Source: MAG-120802 sp049430265
Lineage (GTDB): Bacteria; Actinomycetota; Actinomycetes; Nanopelagicales; Nanopelagicaceae
Assembly (NCBI GenBank): GCA_049430265.1
Contig: JBMTBW010000005.1
Span: 1-42,303 of the forward strand
Length of the DNA: 42,303 nucleotides
Reading direction: 5' to 3'
The position numbers and the translations under genes were made by a program. Each line of letters begins with the position of its first letter. Within the stretch, counting starts at the first letter, position 1. Shown piece by piece: positions 1 through 7,316 of this stretch. The notes beneath the pieces were generated by a model. That model saw only the letters and a program-made list of their open reading frames with translations. It had not been told where the DNA came from and made no database searches.

Positions 1-1203
1 TTCAAGGGCCTGCCTAAAGAAGTAGCGGTATTAACCTCAATATCTTTTCTAGTGGCTGTTGGCTTTGGGCTCATAATTCCTGCTATTCCGATTTTTGCTA
101 AATCATTTGGTGTTTCAAACACTTTAATTGGATTTATTATCTCTGCCTTTGCCATTATGAGATTTATCTCAGGGCTATTTGCAGGAAAATTAGTAGACCG
201 ATTTGGGGAGCGATTAGTACTTGGCATTGGCCTTTTCATGGTCTCTGTATTTACTTTAATTTCTGGGCTTGCTCAAAACTATGAACAGTTATTGATATTT
301 AGAACTGCGGGCGGCCTTGGATCATCAATGTTCTCAGTTTCAGCTGGCGCCTTAATTCTTAGAGTTGTTTCAGATAGTCAAAGAGGACAGGCTCAATCAC
401 TTTATAACGGTGGTTTCATCGCCGGAGGTGTTGCAGGTCCAGCATTTGGTGGAGCATTAATTGCGCTCTCTCCAAGAGCGCCGTTTTTCATCTACTCCGG
501 TCTTTTAATTGTGGCAGGAACTGTTTCATTAATATTTCTTCACGAAAGTAGATTGGGCGCAAAAGTTGAGCAAAGTAGTCAGGAGCGCGCACTAACAATT
601 AAAGAAGCACTAGCTATCAAGCCTTATCTTTACTCACTATTTCTAGCATTTCTTGGTAGCTGGATTCTCTTTGGTATGCGCTCATCTATCCTGCCACTTT
701 TTGTTGTGGAAGATCTCAAAGCAAGTCCTTCGCTTGTGGGTTTGAGTTTTACGGTAGCGCTAATCGCTCAGGGTTCAGTGATGGTTAGGGCTGGAAAACA
801 CTCAGATAAGAATGGTCGAAAACCAGTCATCCTCACTGGATTTTCTATCGTAATGGCATCTCTTGGGATTCTTTTCCTTGCAAATAATGTGACGGTCTAT
901 TTAATCGCGATGATTGTTATGGGCCTTGGCGCTGGCTTTGCGGCATCTGCTGGCGCAATTGTTGGCGATGTAATCAAAGGAAAGAGTGGAAAGGTTTACG
1001 CCTTCTACCAGATGGCAGGAGATGCCGGAATGATGGTTGGACCGGTATTACTAGGCTTTATCTCTGATGCTTTTTCGTATCGAACAGCAATAGGTGTAAG
1101 TGCTGCAGTATTTTCACTTGCAATTATTGTGGCGCTAAAAATCCCCGAGACAAATTCTGCCCATCTCGGGGATTCTAGGAAACCTCCTATAAATGAGGTC
1201 TAA
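1..1203 (+). CDS. MFS transporter (5' end outside window)
   Basis: The reading frame is open from base 1, so the true start lies upstream and the GTG at 52 is internal. The 400 visible residues form roughly 11-12 hydrophobic segments of a major facilitator superfamily permease in the inner membrane. The MFS loop motif A is seen twice, as GKLVDRFGERL in the first half and as GKHSDKNGRKP in the second, which fixes the family and the two six-helix halves. The substrate cannot be told from the sequence; drug/proton antiporters of this shape are common. The TAA stop touches the stop of the convergent gene at 1204 with no gap, and the last 25 codons contain a hairpin that probably terminates that neighbour. 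Confidence 0.9.
   Translation, partial: FKGLPKEVAVLTSISFLVAVGFGLIIPAIPIFAKSFGVSNTLIGFIISAFAIMRFISGLFAGKLVDRFGERLVLGIGLFMVSVFTLISGLAQNYEQLLIFRTAGGLGSSMFSVSAGALILRVVSDSQRGQAQSLYNGGFIAGGVAGPAFGGALIALSPRAPFFIYSGLLIVAGTVSLIFLHESRLGAKVEQSSQERALTIKEALAIKPYLYSLFLAFLGSWILFGMRSSILPLFVVEDLKASPSLVGLSFTVALIAQGSVMVRAGKHSDKNGRKPVILTGFSIVMASLGILFLANNVTVYLIAMIVMGLGAGFAASAGAIVGDVIKGKSGKVYAFYQMAGDAGMMVGPVLLGFISDAFSYRTAIGVSAAVFSLAIIVALKIPETNSAHLGDSRKPPINEV
1137..1174 (-). terminator. Intrinsic terminator of the BI-1-like gene, inside the MFS coding sequence
   Basis: Read on the minus strand, an 11-bp perfect stem (AATCCCCGAGA / TCTCGGGGATT, 1164-1174 with 1140-1150) with a 13-nt loop runs straight into TTTTT (1141-1137). 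It sits 30 nt past the stop codon of the minus-strand gene. On the plus strand no T-run follows, so it should act mainly in one direction. Confidence 0.75.
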
Positions 1204-1998
1204 TTAATCATTTCCGCGAAGTATTGAGATCAAGCGCAATACCTCTAGATATAGCCAGACCATAGTCATCAATAGTCCAAAGCCAGCCCGCCAAGATTCC
1301 TCTTGTGGCACTCCAGCTCTTACGCCCTCTTCGATTTGATCAAAGTCAAGAATCAAGAAGAAGGATGCAATGGCAACTCCTGCCACAGCAAGAAGTGGTC
1401 CAAAGCCGCTAAGGCCATATAGTCCTGCTCCGCCGCCAAGTCCAAAGAATGATCCAATTAAACTTCCAAGAGCTAGAACTAGATAACCAATTGCAGCACC
1501 AAGAAGCATTCTGGTGAATTTAGGAGTTACGCGAAGACGTCCACTCTTATAAAGAGTAAGCATTCCAATAAATGCTGCAGCAGTTGCAACGATTGCTTGC
1601 TGAACAATTCCAGGATAGAAGAGTTCATAGGTCTTGCTAATTATTCCTAGAACTAAACCTTGGCAGACTGCATAAGCTAAATAAACTCCAGGACGAATCG
1701 TCTTACTAAAAATTCCAATCATGGCCGTTACTAATCCGCCGATAAAGCCAAGAAGAAGTAAGCCGCCACCAAGATTGAAATACCAAGCAGCTGCGCCAAC
1801 AAGTGCTGAGGTTCCAAAGAGCATCCCGCTTCTTGCAACAACATCATCCATGGTCATGCGACCAGTGCGTAGTGATGATGCAGCAGGAGCGTTAAAGCTC
1901 TGCTCTAAATTATCTTGCGGGAAGTTATCCATAGCGGCATAACCTCTACGGCCCTTCTGGCCATATGCCTTACCAAGTACTGGGTTGGAACTATTCAT
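1204..1998 (-). CDS. Bax inhibitor-1 / YccA family membrane protein
   Basis: 264 residues: a polar N-terminal tail of about 50 residues, then about seven membrane segments. The C-terminal stretch around LILDFDQIEEGV followed by the final WLYLEVLRL helix is typical of the actinobacterial Bax inhibitor-1/YccA family. Eukaryotic and some bacterial BI-1 proteins are pH-sensitive calcium leak channels; the role in Actinobacteria is not settled. The ATG start is supported by a Shine-Dalgarno sequence (AAAGGAGAG) directly upstream. A short inverted repeat (GTAGTT / AACTAC, 2011-2024) lies just before that site. It is downstream of the udg/tRNA pair, and its terminator is inside the convergent MFS gene. 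Confidence 0.85.
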   Translation of the reverse strand: MNSSNPVLGKAYGQKGRRGYAAMDNFPQDNLEQSFNAPAASSLRTGRMTMDDVVARSGMLFGTSALVGAAAWYFNLGGGLLLLGFIGGLVTAMIGIFSKTIRPGVYLAYAVCQGLVLGIISKTYELFYPGIVQQAIVATAAAFIGMLTLYKSGRLRVTPKFTRMLLGAAIGYLVLALGSLIGSFFGLGGGAGLYGLSGFGPLLAVAGVAIASFFLILDFDQIEEGVRAGVPQEESWRAGFGLLMTMVWLYLEVLRLISILRGND

Positions 1999-2051
1999 CT
2001 CTCTCCTTTTGTAGTTCTAACTACCCATTATGAACTTTTTTTCTTAATGCG

Positions 2052-2124
2052 TGCCCCCGGTGGGGGTCGAACCCACACTTGGACGATTTTAAGTCGTCTG
2101 CCTCTGCCGTTGGGCTACAGGGGC
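2052..2124 (-). tRNA. tRNA with anticodon UAA (Leu codon UUA) on a class I scaffold
   Basis: A 73-nt cloverleaf can be drawn by hand: acceptor GCCCCTG/CGGGGGC, anticodon stem GACGA/TCGTC with loop CTTAAAA (anticodon TAA), five-base variable loop CAAGT, T-stem GTGGG/CCCAC with loop TTCGACC, and A73. No CCA is encoded. The D-stem has one C-A mismatch. Bacterial leucine tRNAs are class II with a long variable arm, so this short variable loop is out of family. It may be a divergent tRNA-Leu, a tRNA charged with something else, or a decaying gene. The 5' half overlaps the end of the uracil-DNA glycosylase gene. Confidence 0.7.
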
Positions 2125-2877
2125 CACTTCCGCGTGGGCAAATCTACCTGCCTTTTTTACCACCGAATCCAGTTGGGAGCGCGTGAGCTTTCCCGTGAAA
2201 GTATTCTGCTGGCTCGGGTGATAACTACCGATGACCAATCTAGTATTCCCGTCGCGGCCAAGAAAGTTGAAACTAGCCCCATGGCCAAACTTTGGGCGTT
2301 TTCTCGGCAATTCTTCACCTAGCGCGAGCAAGGCATCGATCGTTGCCTTCCATGCGATCTGGCCCAGTGGCAGAAAGACGCGCAGAGTTGGCATAAGTAA
2401 TTTCATCTCTGCTTCAAGCCAGCTCTTACAGCTTTGCTGCTCAATTGTTGTTGGTTTATTTCCTGGTGGAGCGCAGCGAAGCGCGCAGGTGATGCGAGTT
2501 TCAAATAACTCTTGTCCATCATCACTTGATAGTGAAGTTGAAATCTTTGCTAAACCATTTTTATGAAGGGATCTATAGAGCCAATCTCCCGAAGAATCTC
2601 CAGTAAATACTCTTCCCGTTCTATTTGCCCCATGAGCGCCAGGAGCAAGTCCGACAATCAATAACTTAGAATCACTTGGACCAAATCCAGTAACTGGTTT
2701 TCCCCAATAATCTTCATTGCGATATGCAGCTCTCTTGGTAATTGCCACCTCTTGGCGCCATGATGTCAGCCTTGGGCAGGCGCTGCATTTGATAATCTCT
2801 TTATCAAGAACCTTTAAGCTCTTAACTCCCTTGGCAATAACTCTCGGTTTACTTCGCAAGGAGAAGAGCCATTCCAT
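2089..2877 (-). CDS. udgB: Uracil-DNA glycosylase, family 5 (UdgB type)
   Basis: It removes uracil and other deaminated bases from DNA to start base-excision repair. Motif 1 (GLAPGAHGANRTG, residues ~76-88) and the C-terminal motif around SYHPSQQNTFTG (~218-229) are diagnostic of family 5. The cysteines at 31, 34, 131/135 and 150 fit the family's 4Fe-4S site. The ATG at 2877 lies 29 nt inside the end of ppx, which suggests coupling; no better start exists downstream before the first cysteines. The last 11 codons and the stop are the 5' half of the downstream tRNA, and the TAA stop is exactly the tRNA anticodon. The usual C-terminus would end about where the tRNA begins, so the final residues are probably dispensable. 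Confidence 0.9.
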   Translation of the reverse strand: MEWLFSLRSKPRVIAKGVKSLKVLDKEIIKCSACPRLTSWRQEVAITKRAAYRNEDYWGKPVTGFGPSDSKLLIVGLAPGAHGANRTGRVFTGDSSGDWLYRSLHKNGLAKISTSLSSDDGQELFETRITCALRCAPPGNKPTTIEQQSCKSWLEAEMKLLMPTLRVFLPLGQIAWKATIDALLALGEELPRKRPKFGHGASFNFLGRDGNTRLVIGSYHPSQQNTFTGKLTRSQLDSVVKKAGRFAHAEVAPVAQRQRQTT

Positions 2878-3763
2878 CTAAAATATCACTCTCTGAGGCA
2901 ACAAATTCACTTGCCCCACTAAGTGCCATAATTCTTGAAAGCACTAAAGATCCTGCAGCAATTACATCAACTCGTCCTGGATGCATATACCCAAGCGATG
3001 CAATCTCTGATCTTTCAAGTGTGAGAAAGTTCTGACAGACTTGATGAGTCTTCTCTGCGCTTATTCGAGAGAGATGAATCAAGTCGCGGTCGTAGCTTTC
3101 AAGGCCAAGTGCTGCAGCTGCAACTGTAGTTGCTGTTCCAGCAACAGCTACTAATGTTTTAGCACTTGCTATTGGAACTTTTGTAGCAGCATCTTTTATG
3201 GCGCTATCAATATCAGTAACTGCTAAATCAATCGCTGCTTTACTAGGCGGGGAGCTATTTAAGTGGCGCTCACTCATTCTCACACAACCAATATTTTCAC
3301 TCACTGACGCTTCAACTGAGCTATTGCCATAGACAAATTCAGTTGATCCCCCACCAATATCTACTACTAAATATGGAGCGCCTATTTGATTTAGCTGATG
3401 AGTTGCGCCAATAAAGGAGAGCTCGGCTTCTTGCTCCCCGCTAATTACCTCAGGTTCAATTCCAAGAATTGCTTTCACGCCATCGATGAAGAGCTCTCGA
3501 TTTGATGCATCTCTTGTGGCACTTGTGGCACAGAATCTAATTGCTTCAACGCCACGTCTTCTAATCTCACTTGCAAATAATTCAGTAGCTCTTAAGGTCC
3601 TATCTATTGCATCTGGATGAAAGAATTTGTTCTTATCAACTCCTTGTCCAAGGCGGACAATTTCCATTCCTCGATATATTTCACGCAGATTACTTCCTGA
3701 AACATCTGCAATAAGCAGACGAATTGAATTTGTCCCACAATCAATAGCTGCTACTCGGCTCAC
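2849..3763 (-). CDS. ppx: Ppx/GppA family exopolyphosphatase
   Basis: This enzyme hydrolyses terminal phosphates from polyphosphate and/or pppGpp in the cytoplasm. The ASKHA-fold phosphate loops are visible: AAIDCGTNSIRLL at the N-terminus and VVDIGGGSTEF at about residues 133-143. The glutamates of SGEQEAEL (~108-115) are in the place of the catalytic residue. I place the start at a GTG that shares bases with the TGA stop of the upstream DUF501 gene (GTGA), giving 304 residues that begin right before the first phosphate loop; a frame open 13 codons further upstream would only overlap DUF501. The order eno-ftsB-DUF501-ppx is conserved in Actinobacteria. Confidence 0.92.
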   Translation of the reverse strand: MSRVAAIDCGTNSIRLLIADVSGSNLREIYRGMEIVRLGQGVDKNKFFHPDAIDRTLRATELFASEIRRRGVEAIRFCATSATRDASNRELFIDGVKAILGIEPEVISGEQEAELSFIGATHQLNQIGAPYLVVDIGGGSTEFVYGNSSVEASVSENIGCVRMSERHLNSSPPSKAAIDLAVTDIDSAIKDAATKVPIASAKTLVAVAGTATTVAAAALGLESYDRDLIHLSRISAEKTHQVCQNFLTLERSEIASLGYMHPGRVDVIAAGSLVLSRIMALSGASEFVASESDILDGMALLLAK

Positions 3764-4266
3764 TGATCCCGTCTCTCTAAGCAATTTCCATTTAGCCACC
3801 ACTTTGGAAGAAGTGACAGGGCTTCATCTCCCAAAGGATTAACTCCCTGCCCTGCTGCCAAGCTATGGGCAATTAGTGAATGCAAACATTTAACACGATC
3901 TGGCATACCACCTGCTGAGATATCAACAATTTCTGGAACATCTATTCCAAGTGCAGCTCTTGCTGCCAAATAATCATCATGTGCTGCTCGGTATTGACCG
4001 GAGAGTTCGGCATCAATTGCTAGACGCTCATTCATCTCCTCCATAAGGGAAGAGTTTTCTAGAGTTGAAATGGCAGCAGTTAGATTGGGGCAGGTGGCGT
4101 AATAGAAGGTTGGAAATGGGGTTCCATCTGAAAGGCGCGGATTAGTTTCAACTACCGCTGGATGAGAGCAGGCACAGCGATAGGCGATGCTATGAACATC
4201 TCTTGGCGCTCGGCCTAATTGAATTTCTATTGCAGATAGATCTTTATCGCTTGCTCTCTCGCCCAT
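3760..4266 (-). CDS. DUF501 family protein
   Basis: 168 residues, no membrane segment and no signal peptide. Its typical DUF501 traits are the early block QLGRAPRDVHSIAYRC with the following CACSHP cysteines, the FPTFYYATCP segment near residues 51-60 and the late block GGMPDRVKCLH. Molecular function is unknown. The family is nearly always found between an ftsB/divIC-like gene and ppx in Actinobacteria, as here, with 9 nt to ftsB and a 4-nt GTGA overlap with ppx, so it is surely co-transcribed. The conserved cysteines suggest metal binding, but that is only an inference. Confidence 0.88.
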   Translation of the reverse strand: MGERASDKDLSAIEIQLGRAPRDVHSIAYRCACSHPAVVETNPRLSDGTPFPTFYYATCPNLTAAISTLENSSLMEEMNERLAIDAELSGQYRAAHDDYLAARAALGIDVPEIVDISAGGMPDRVKCLHSLIAHSLAAGQGVNPLGDEALSLLPKWWLNGNCLERRDQ

Positions 4267-4275
4267 AAAATAAAA

Positions 4276-4722
4276 TTACGGCGTAGTTACGCCGACTCCG
4301 ACTGAGGTAATTGATGAAATAACTCTGGAATACCAGGGCACTCCTAATGGAAAGTCTTGATTGATTGGAGCAGCTCCTTGGGCTTCAGGGTCAATTGTTG
4401 GTTTTGCTCCCAAAATTATGTATTGCCTCTCACCTGGTAGAACAAAGTGGAGACGATTTCTTGCCTCGCTCTTCACATAATCTGGATCACGCCATCTCTG
4501 AAGCTCAGCTCTAGCTTCCTCTAACTTCTTATAATTTGAATCAAGATCGGCTTCAAGGGCGCTGATTTGTGCTCTTTGCGCAAAATACTGTTGCGTTGGA
4601 GGAGCAAGAGTAACTGCGACAATGAATAAAACTAGAAAGAGAATTAGTAATCGAGTTGAGATTCCTCGTTTTGCGGCAAAGCTTTCTAGGGTCCTAGGAA
4701 GCGAGATTTTGTTGCGCTTCAT
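4276..4722 (-). CDS. ftsB: FtsB/DivIC-type septum formation initiator
   Basis: 148 residues with the bitopic layout of FtsB: a basic cytoplasmic tail (1-24), one membrane helix (about 25-43, LLILFLVLFIVAVTL), then a periplasmic coiled coil (~48-80) ending in the family motif region DPDYVKSEARNRLHFVLPGE. FtsB works with FtsL and FtsQ in the divisome to activate septal wall synthesis. The start has a strong Shine-Dalgarno site (AAGGAGAGG). It lies between enolase and DUF501, the standard actinobacterial context. Confidence 0.92.
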   Translation of the reverse strand: MKRNKISLPRTLESFAAKRGISTRLLILFLVLFIVAVTLAPPTQQYFAQRAQISALEADLDSNYKKLEEARAELQRWRDPDYVKSEARNRLHFVLPGERQYIILGAKPTIDPEAQGAAPINQDFPLGVPWYSRVISSITSVGVGVTTP

Positions 4723-4751
4723 AGCCTCTCCTTACTTGCTCTAAAAATTGC

Positions 4752-6041
4752 TTAGCGCGAAGTAAAACGAGGAAATGCTTCACGGCCAGCATATTGAGCC
4801 TTTGAACCAAGTTCCTCTTCAATTCGCAGTAATTGATTGTACTTAGCAACTCTCTCGCTACGAGCAGGAGCGCCAGTTTTAATCTGACCGCAGAGAGCTG
4901 CCACTGATAAATCTGCAATTGTGGTGTCCTCAGTTTCTCCTGAGCGATGACTCATCATCGAGCGATATCCAGCCTTATGGGCCATATCAACGGCAGCTAG
5001 AGTTTCAGTAAGGGTTCCAATTTGATTGACCTTAACAAGCAGGGCATTGGCACAACCCTGGCTAATTCCTTGAGCTAGGCGAGTTGGGTTAGTGACAAAT
5101 AGGTCATCGCCCACTAATTGAACATTTGCTCCCATCGCTTTAGTTATATCAGCCCAACCACTCCAATCATCTTCTGAGAGTGGATCTTCAATTGATAACA
5201 ATGGATAGGAGTCAAGTAATCCTTGATAATAGTTAATCATCTCAGTTGCGCTTAGGCTTGAACCTTCGAAGCGATAACTACCATCTTTATAGAATTCAGT
5301 TGCAGCAACATCCATTGCAAGACCAATATCGCTTCCCATCTTGTAGCCGGCCTTCTCTACAGCTTCAATGATTAAATCAAGTGCAGCGCGATTACTCTCA
5401 AGATTTGGCGCAAAACCACCTTCATCACCAATACTTGTGGCAAGGCCGCGCTTTTTTAATACTGACTTGAGTGATTGATATATCTCAGCTCCGTAGCGCA
5501 AGCCCTCTTTAAAACTTGGAGCGCCAATTGGTGCAATCATAAATTCTTGAATATCTACATTTGTATCAGCATGGGCTCCGCCATTTAAAATATTCATCAT
5601 TGGAATTGGTAGAAGTGTTGCTTTTTCTCCGCCTATGAATTTATAAAAAGGTAGCTTCTTGCTTACCGCAGCAGCCCTTGCAACTGCTAGCGAGACTCCA
5701 AGGATGGCATTTGCGCCAAGTGATGATTTATTGACTGTGGCATCAAGTGCAATCATCTTTTCATCTAAGCCTTTTTGGTCTAAGCCATCCTTACCAATTA
5801 AAGCTGGCGCAATCTTTGTCCTGACGTTTTCTACCGCTCCAGATACTGACTTTCCTAAATATCTTGAGCCACCATCTCTTAACTCTGCGGCTTCAAAAGC
5901 TCCAGTTGAGGCTCCGCTTGGAACTGCTGCTCGCGCCCAAGAACCATCTTCTAATTGGACATCTACTTCAACCGTTGGATTTCCTCTTGAATCAAGGATT
6001 TCTCTTGCGGTAATGGATTTAATCGCTGAATTTGTGCTCAC
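4752..6041 (-). CDS. eno: Enolase
   Basis: 429 residues, full length. It converts 2-phosphoglycerate to phosphoenolpyruvate in glycolysis. Visible signatures are the N-terminal AREILDSRGNPTVEVDV, the metal ligands in MDVAATEF, SIEDPLSEDDW and LVGDDLFVTN, the catalytic lysine in LLVKVNQIGTLTE, and the signature SHRSGETEDTTIADL. The start is GTG. The 11 nt upstream carry no clear Shine-Dalgarno site, but TAGACT lies at -14 to -9, so a near-leaderless promoter inside the end of mazG is possible. PEP carboxylase, which uses the product, lies 5 kb away on the other strand. Confidence 0.97.
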   Translation of the reverse strand: MSTNSAIKSITAREILDSRGNPTVEVDVQLEDGSWARAAVPSGASTGAFEAAELRDGGSRYLGKSVSGAVENVRTKIAPALIGKDGLDQKGLDEKMIALDATVNKSSLGANAILGVSLAVARAAAVSKKLPFYKFIGGEKATLLPIPMMNILNGGAHADTNVDIQEFMIAPIGAPSFKEGLRYGAEIYQSLKSVLKKRGLATSIGDEGGFAPNLESNRAALDLIIEAVEKAGYKMGSDIGLAMDVAATEFYKDGSYRFEGSSLSATEMINYYQGLLDSYPLLSIEDPLSEDDWSGWADITKAMGANVQLVGDDLFVTNPTRLAQGISQGCANALLVKVNQIGTLTETLAAVDMAHKAGYRSMMSHRSGETEDTTIADLSVAALCGQIKTGAPARSERVAKYNQLLRIEEELGSKAQYAGREAFPRFTSR

Positions 6042-6052
6042 AGGCCTGAAGT

Positions 6053-6694
6053 CTAGCCTGATTCTTCTTGACTCATTGCATCACGATATTTGAGTGCAGC
6101 TTTGCGTAGCGCAACCTCAGGATCAAGATTATTTGCTATCGCCCATGAGATTAGGGATAGGAGTTGATCTCCAAGCACAGCTTCACTTACTTCAATCTTT
6201 TCTTTCGGATGCTCTGGGGTTGAAAGTTCATTCTTGCTGGCCCGATAAATCAATTTGCTAGCAAGAGCTAATGAAGGTTGACCAGTTGGAACTCCATCAT
6301 GAGCGCTGGTTCTAGACTTTTCTTTCCGCTTAATCTCTTCCCAATTTTCTAATACTTCAGCGCTGGAATCTACTTTGGCATCTGAGAAGACATGAGGATG
6401 GCGTGAGATCAATTTTTCTATTATTGCTTTAGCAACATCATCAATGTTGAAGGGCTTTTCTTCATGTTCTTCAGCAATCCTTGAGTGGAAATAAACTTGC
6501 AGGAGAATGTCTCCCAACTCTTCACGCATATCTTCACGATTACCGTTCTCAACCGCTTCAATAAACTCATAAGATTCTTCAAGTAAATATTTAAGTAGCG
6601 ATTGATGGCTCTGCTCACTATCCCAAGGACATCCCCCAGGAGATCTAAGGGTGTCCATCACCTGAGCAAGTCGTGCTAGATTTTCATAAGCCAT
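6053..6694 (-). CDS. mazG: MazG nucleoside triphosphate pyrophosphohydrolase
   Basis: 213 residues, a single-domain MazG with an extended C-terminus. It hydrolyses NTPs/dNTPs (in mycobacteria especially damaged ones such as 5-OH-dCTP) to the monophosphate and pyrophosphate. The N-terminal RSPGGCPWDSEQSHQSL block and the EExxE...ExxD metal motif (E39, E40, E43, E58/E59, D62) are intact. Its place between mfd and eno is the conserved actinobacterial order. It is 18 nt after the SurA-like lipoprotein gene and 11 nt before enolase. Confidence 0.93.
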   Translation of the reverse strand: MAYENLARLAQVMDTLRSPGGCPWDSEQSHQSLLKYLLEESYEFIEAVENGNREDMREELGDILLQVYFHSRIAEEHEEKPFNIDDVAKAIIEKLISRHPHVFSDAKVDSSAEVLENWEEIKRKEKSRTSAHDGVPTGQPSLALASKLIYRASKNELSTPEHPKEKIEVSEAVLGDQLLSLISWAIANNLDPEVALRKAALKYRDAMSQEESG

Positions 6695-6712
6695 CTTTAA
6701 GCGCTTTGTTAA

Positions 6713-7309
6713 TTAATCATTAACAGCATCGCCGGCAGGCTCTGCAGCAACAACAGTTAAACTCGTTGAATCCCAGGTGCCATATCGAGGATTAACCTCA
6801 ACGCTAAGAGTTGTTGCCTTATCTGTAACAATTTTTTGGATTAAGTCATTAACTTCGGCTTCGCTAACTCCCGATGCAATCGCGCCATCAGTTATCTTGC
6901 GAAGGATTAAATCTCTACGAAGAACATTATCTAGAGATGTTGAGGGAATTGAAGCGCTCACAAGTACATTCGGAAGGTTTTCCTCGCCTCCGATATTGGC
7001 ATAGATCTCAATCTTGTAGGCATCAATTTCTGCTTGATCGATTTCAATTTTCTCTTCTTTGGCAACTTGATTAATAATCAAATTAGAGATCATGTAGGAA
7101 AGTTGTGAGCGAGTTAAAGCTTCTCCGCTCTCAAGACTCATCTGAGTTGTATCAATACCTTCGCGCTCTGCAAGGATTAAATCAACCTGGTCTTGTAGCT
7201 CAGCAATTGTTATCTTCTCTTCTCCAATAGTTGCAGCTGAATCGACCTGAGAGCAGGAAGATAGAGCTAGCGCCAATATGGCGATAATGGGTGCTAGAAA
7301 CTTCTTCAC
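6713..7309 (-). CDS. SurA-N-domain-like secreted lipoprotein
   Basis: 198 residues. A short lysine start (MKKF), a hydrophobic stretch and the lipobox LSSC place a lipidated cysteine at residue 19, so the mature protein is anchored outside the membrane. The following part resembles the N-terminal chaperone domain of SurA: AATIGEEKITIAELQDQVD, a long helix, then YMISNLIINQVAKEEKIEID. No PPIase domain is seen. It is probably a periplasmic chaperone or holdase, but no client can be named. Start is GTG, 7 nt from the mfd stop. Other Actinobacteria also carry a SurA-N protein between mfd and mazG. Confidence 0.75.
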   Translation of the reverse strand: MKKFLAPIIAILALALSSCSQVDSAATIGEEKITIAELQDQVDLILAEREGIDTTQMSLESGEALTRSQLSYMISNLIINQVAKEEKIEIDQAEIDAYKIEIYANIGGEENLPNVLVSASIPSTSLDNVLRRDLILRKITDGAIASGVSEAEVNDLIQKIVTDKATTLSVEVNPRYGTWDSTSLTVVAAEPAGDAVND

Positions 7310-7316
7310 AGGATTC

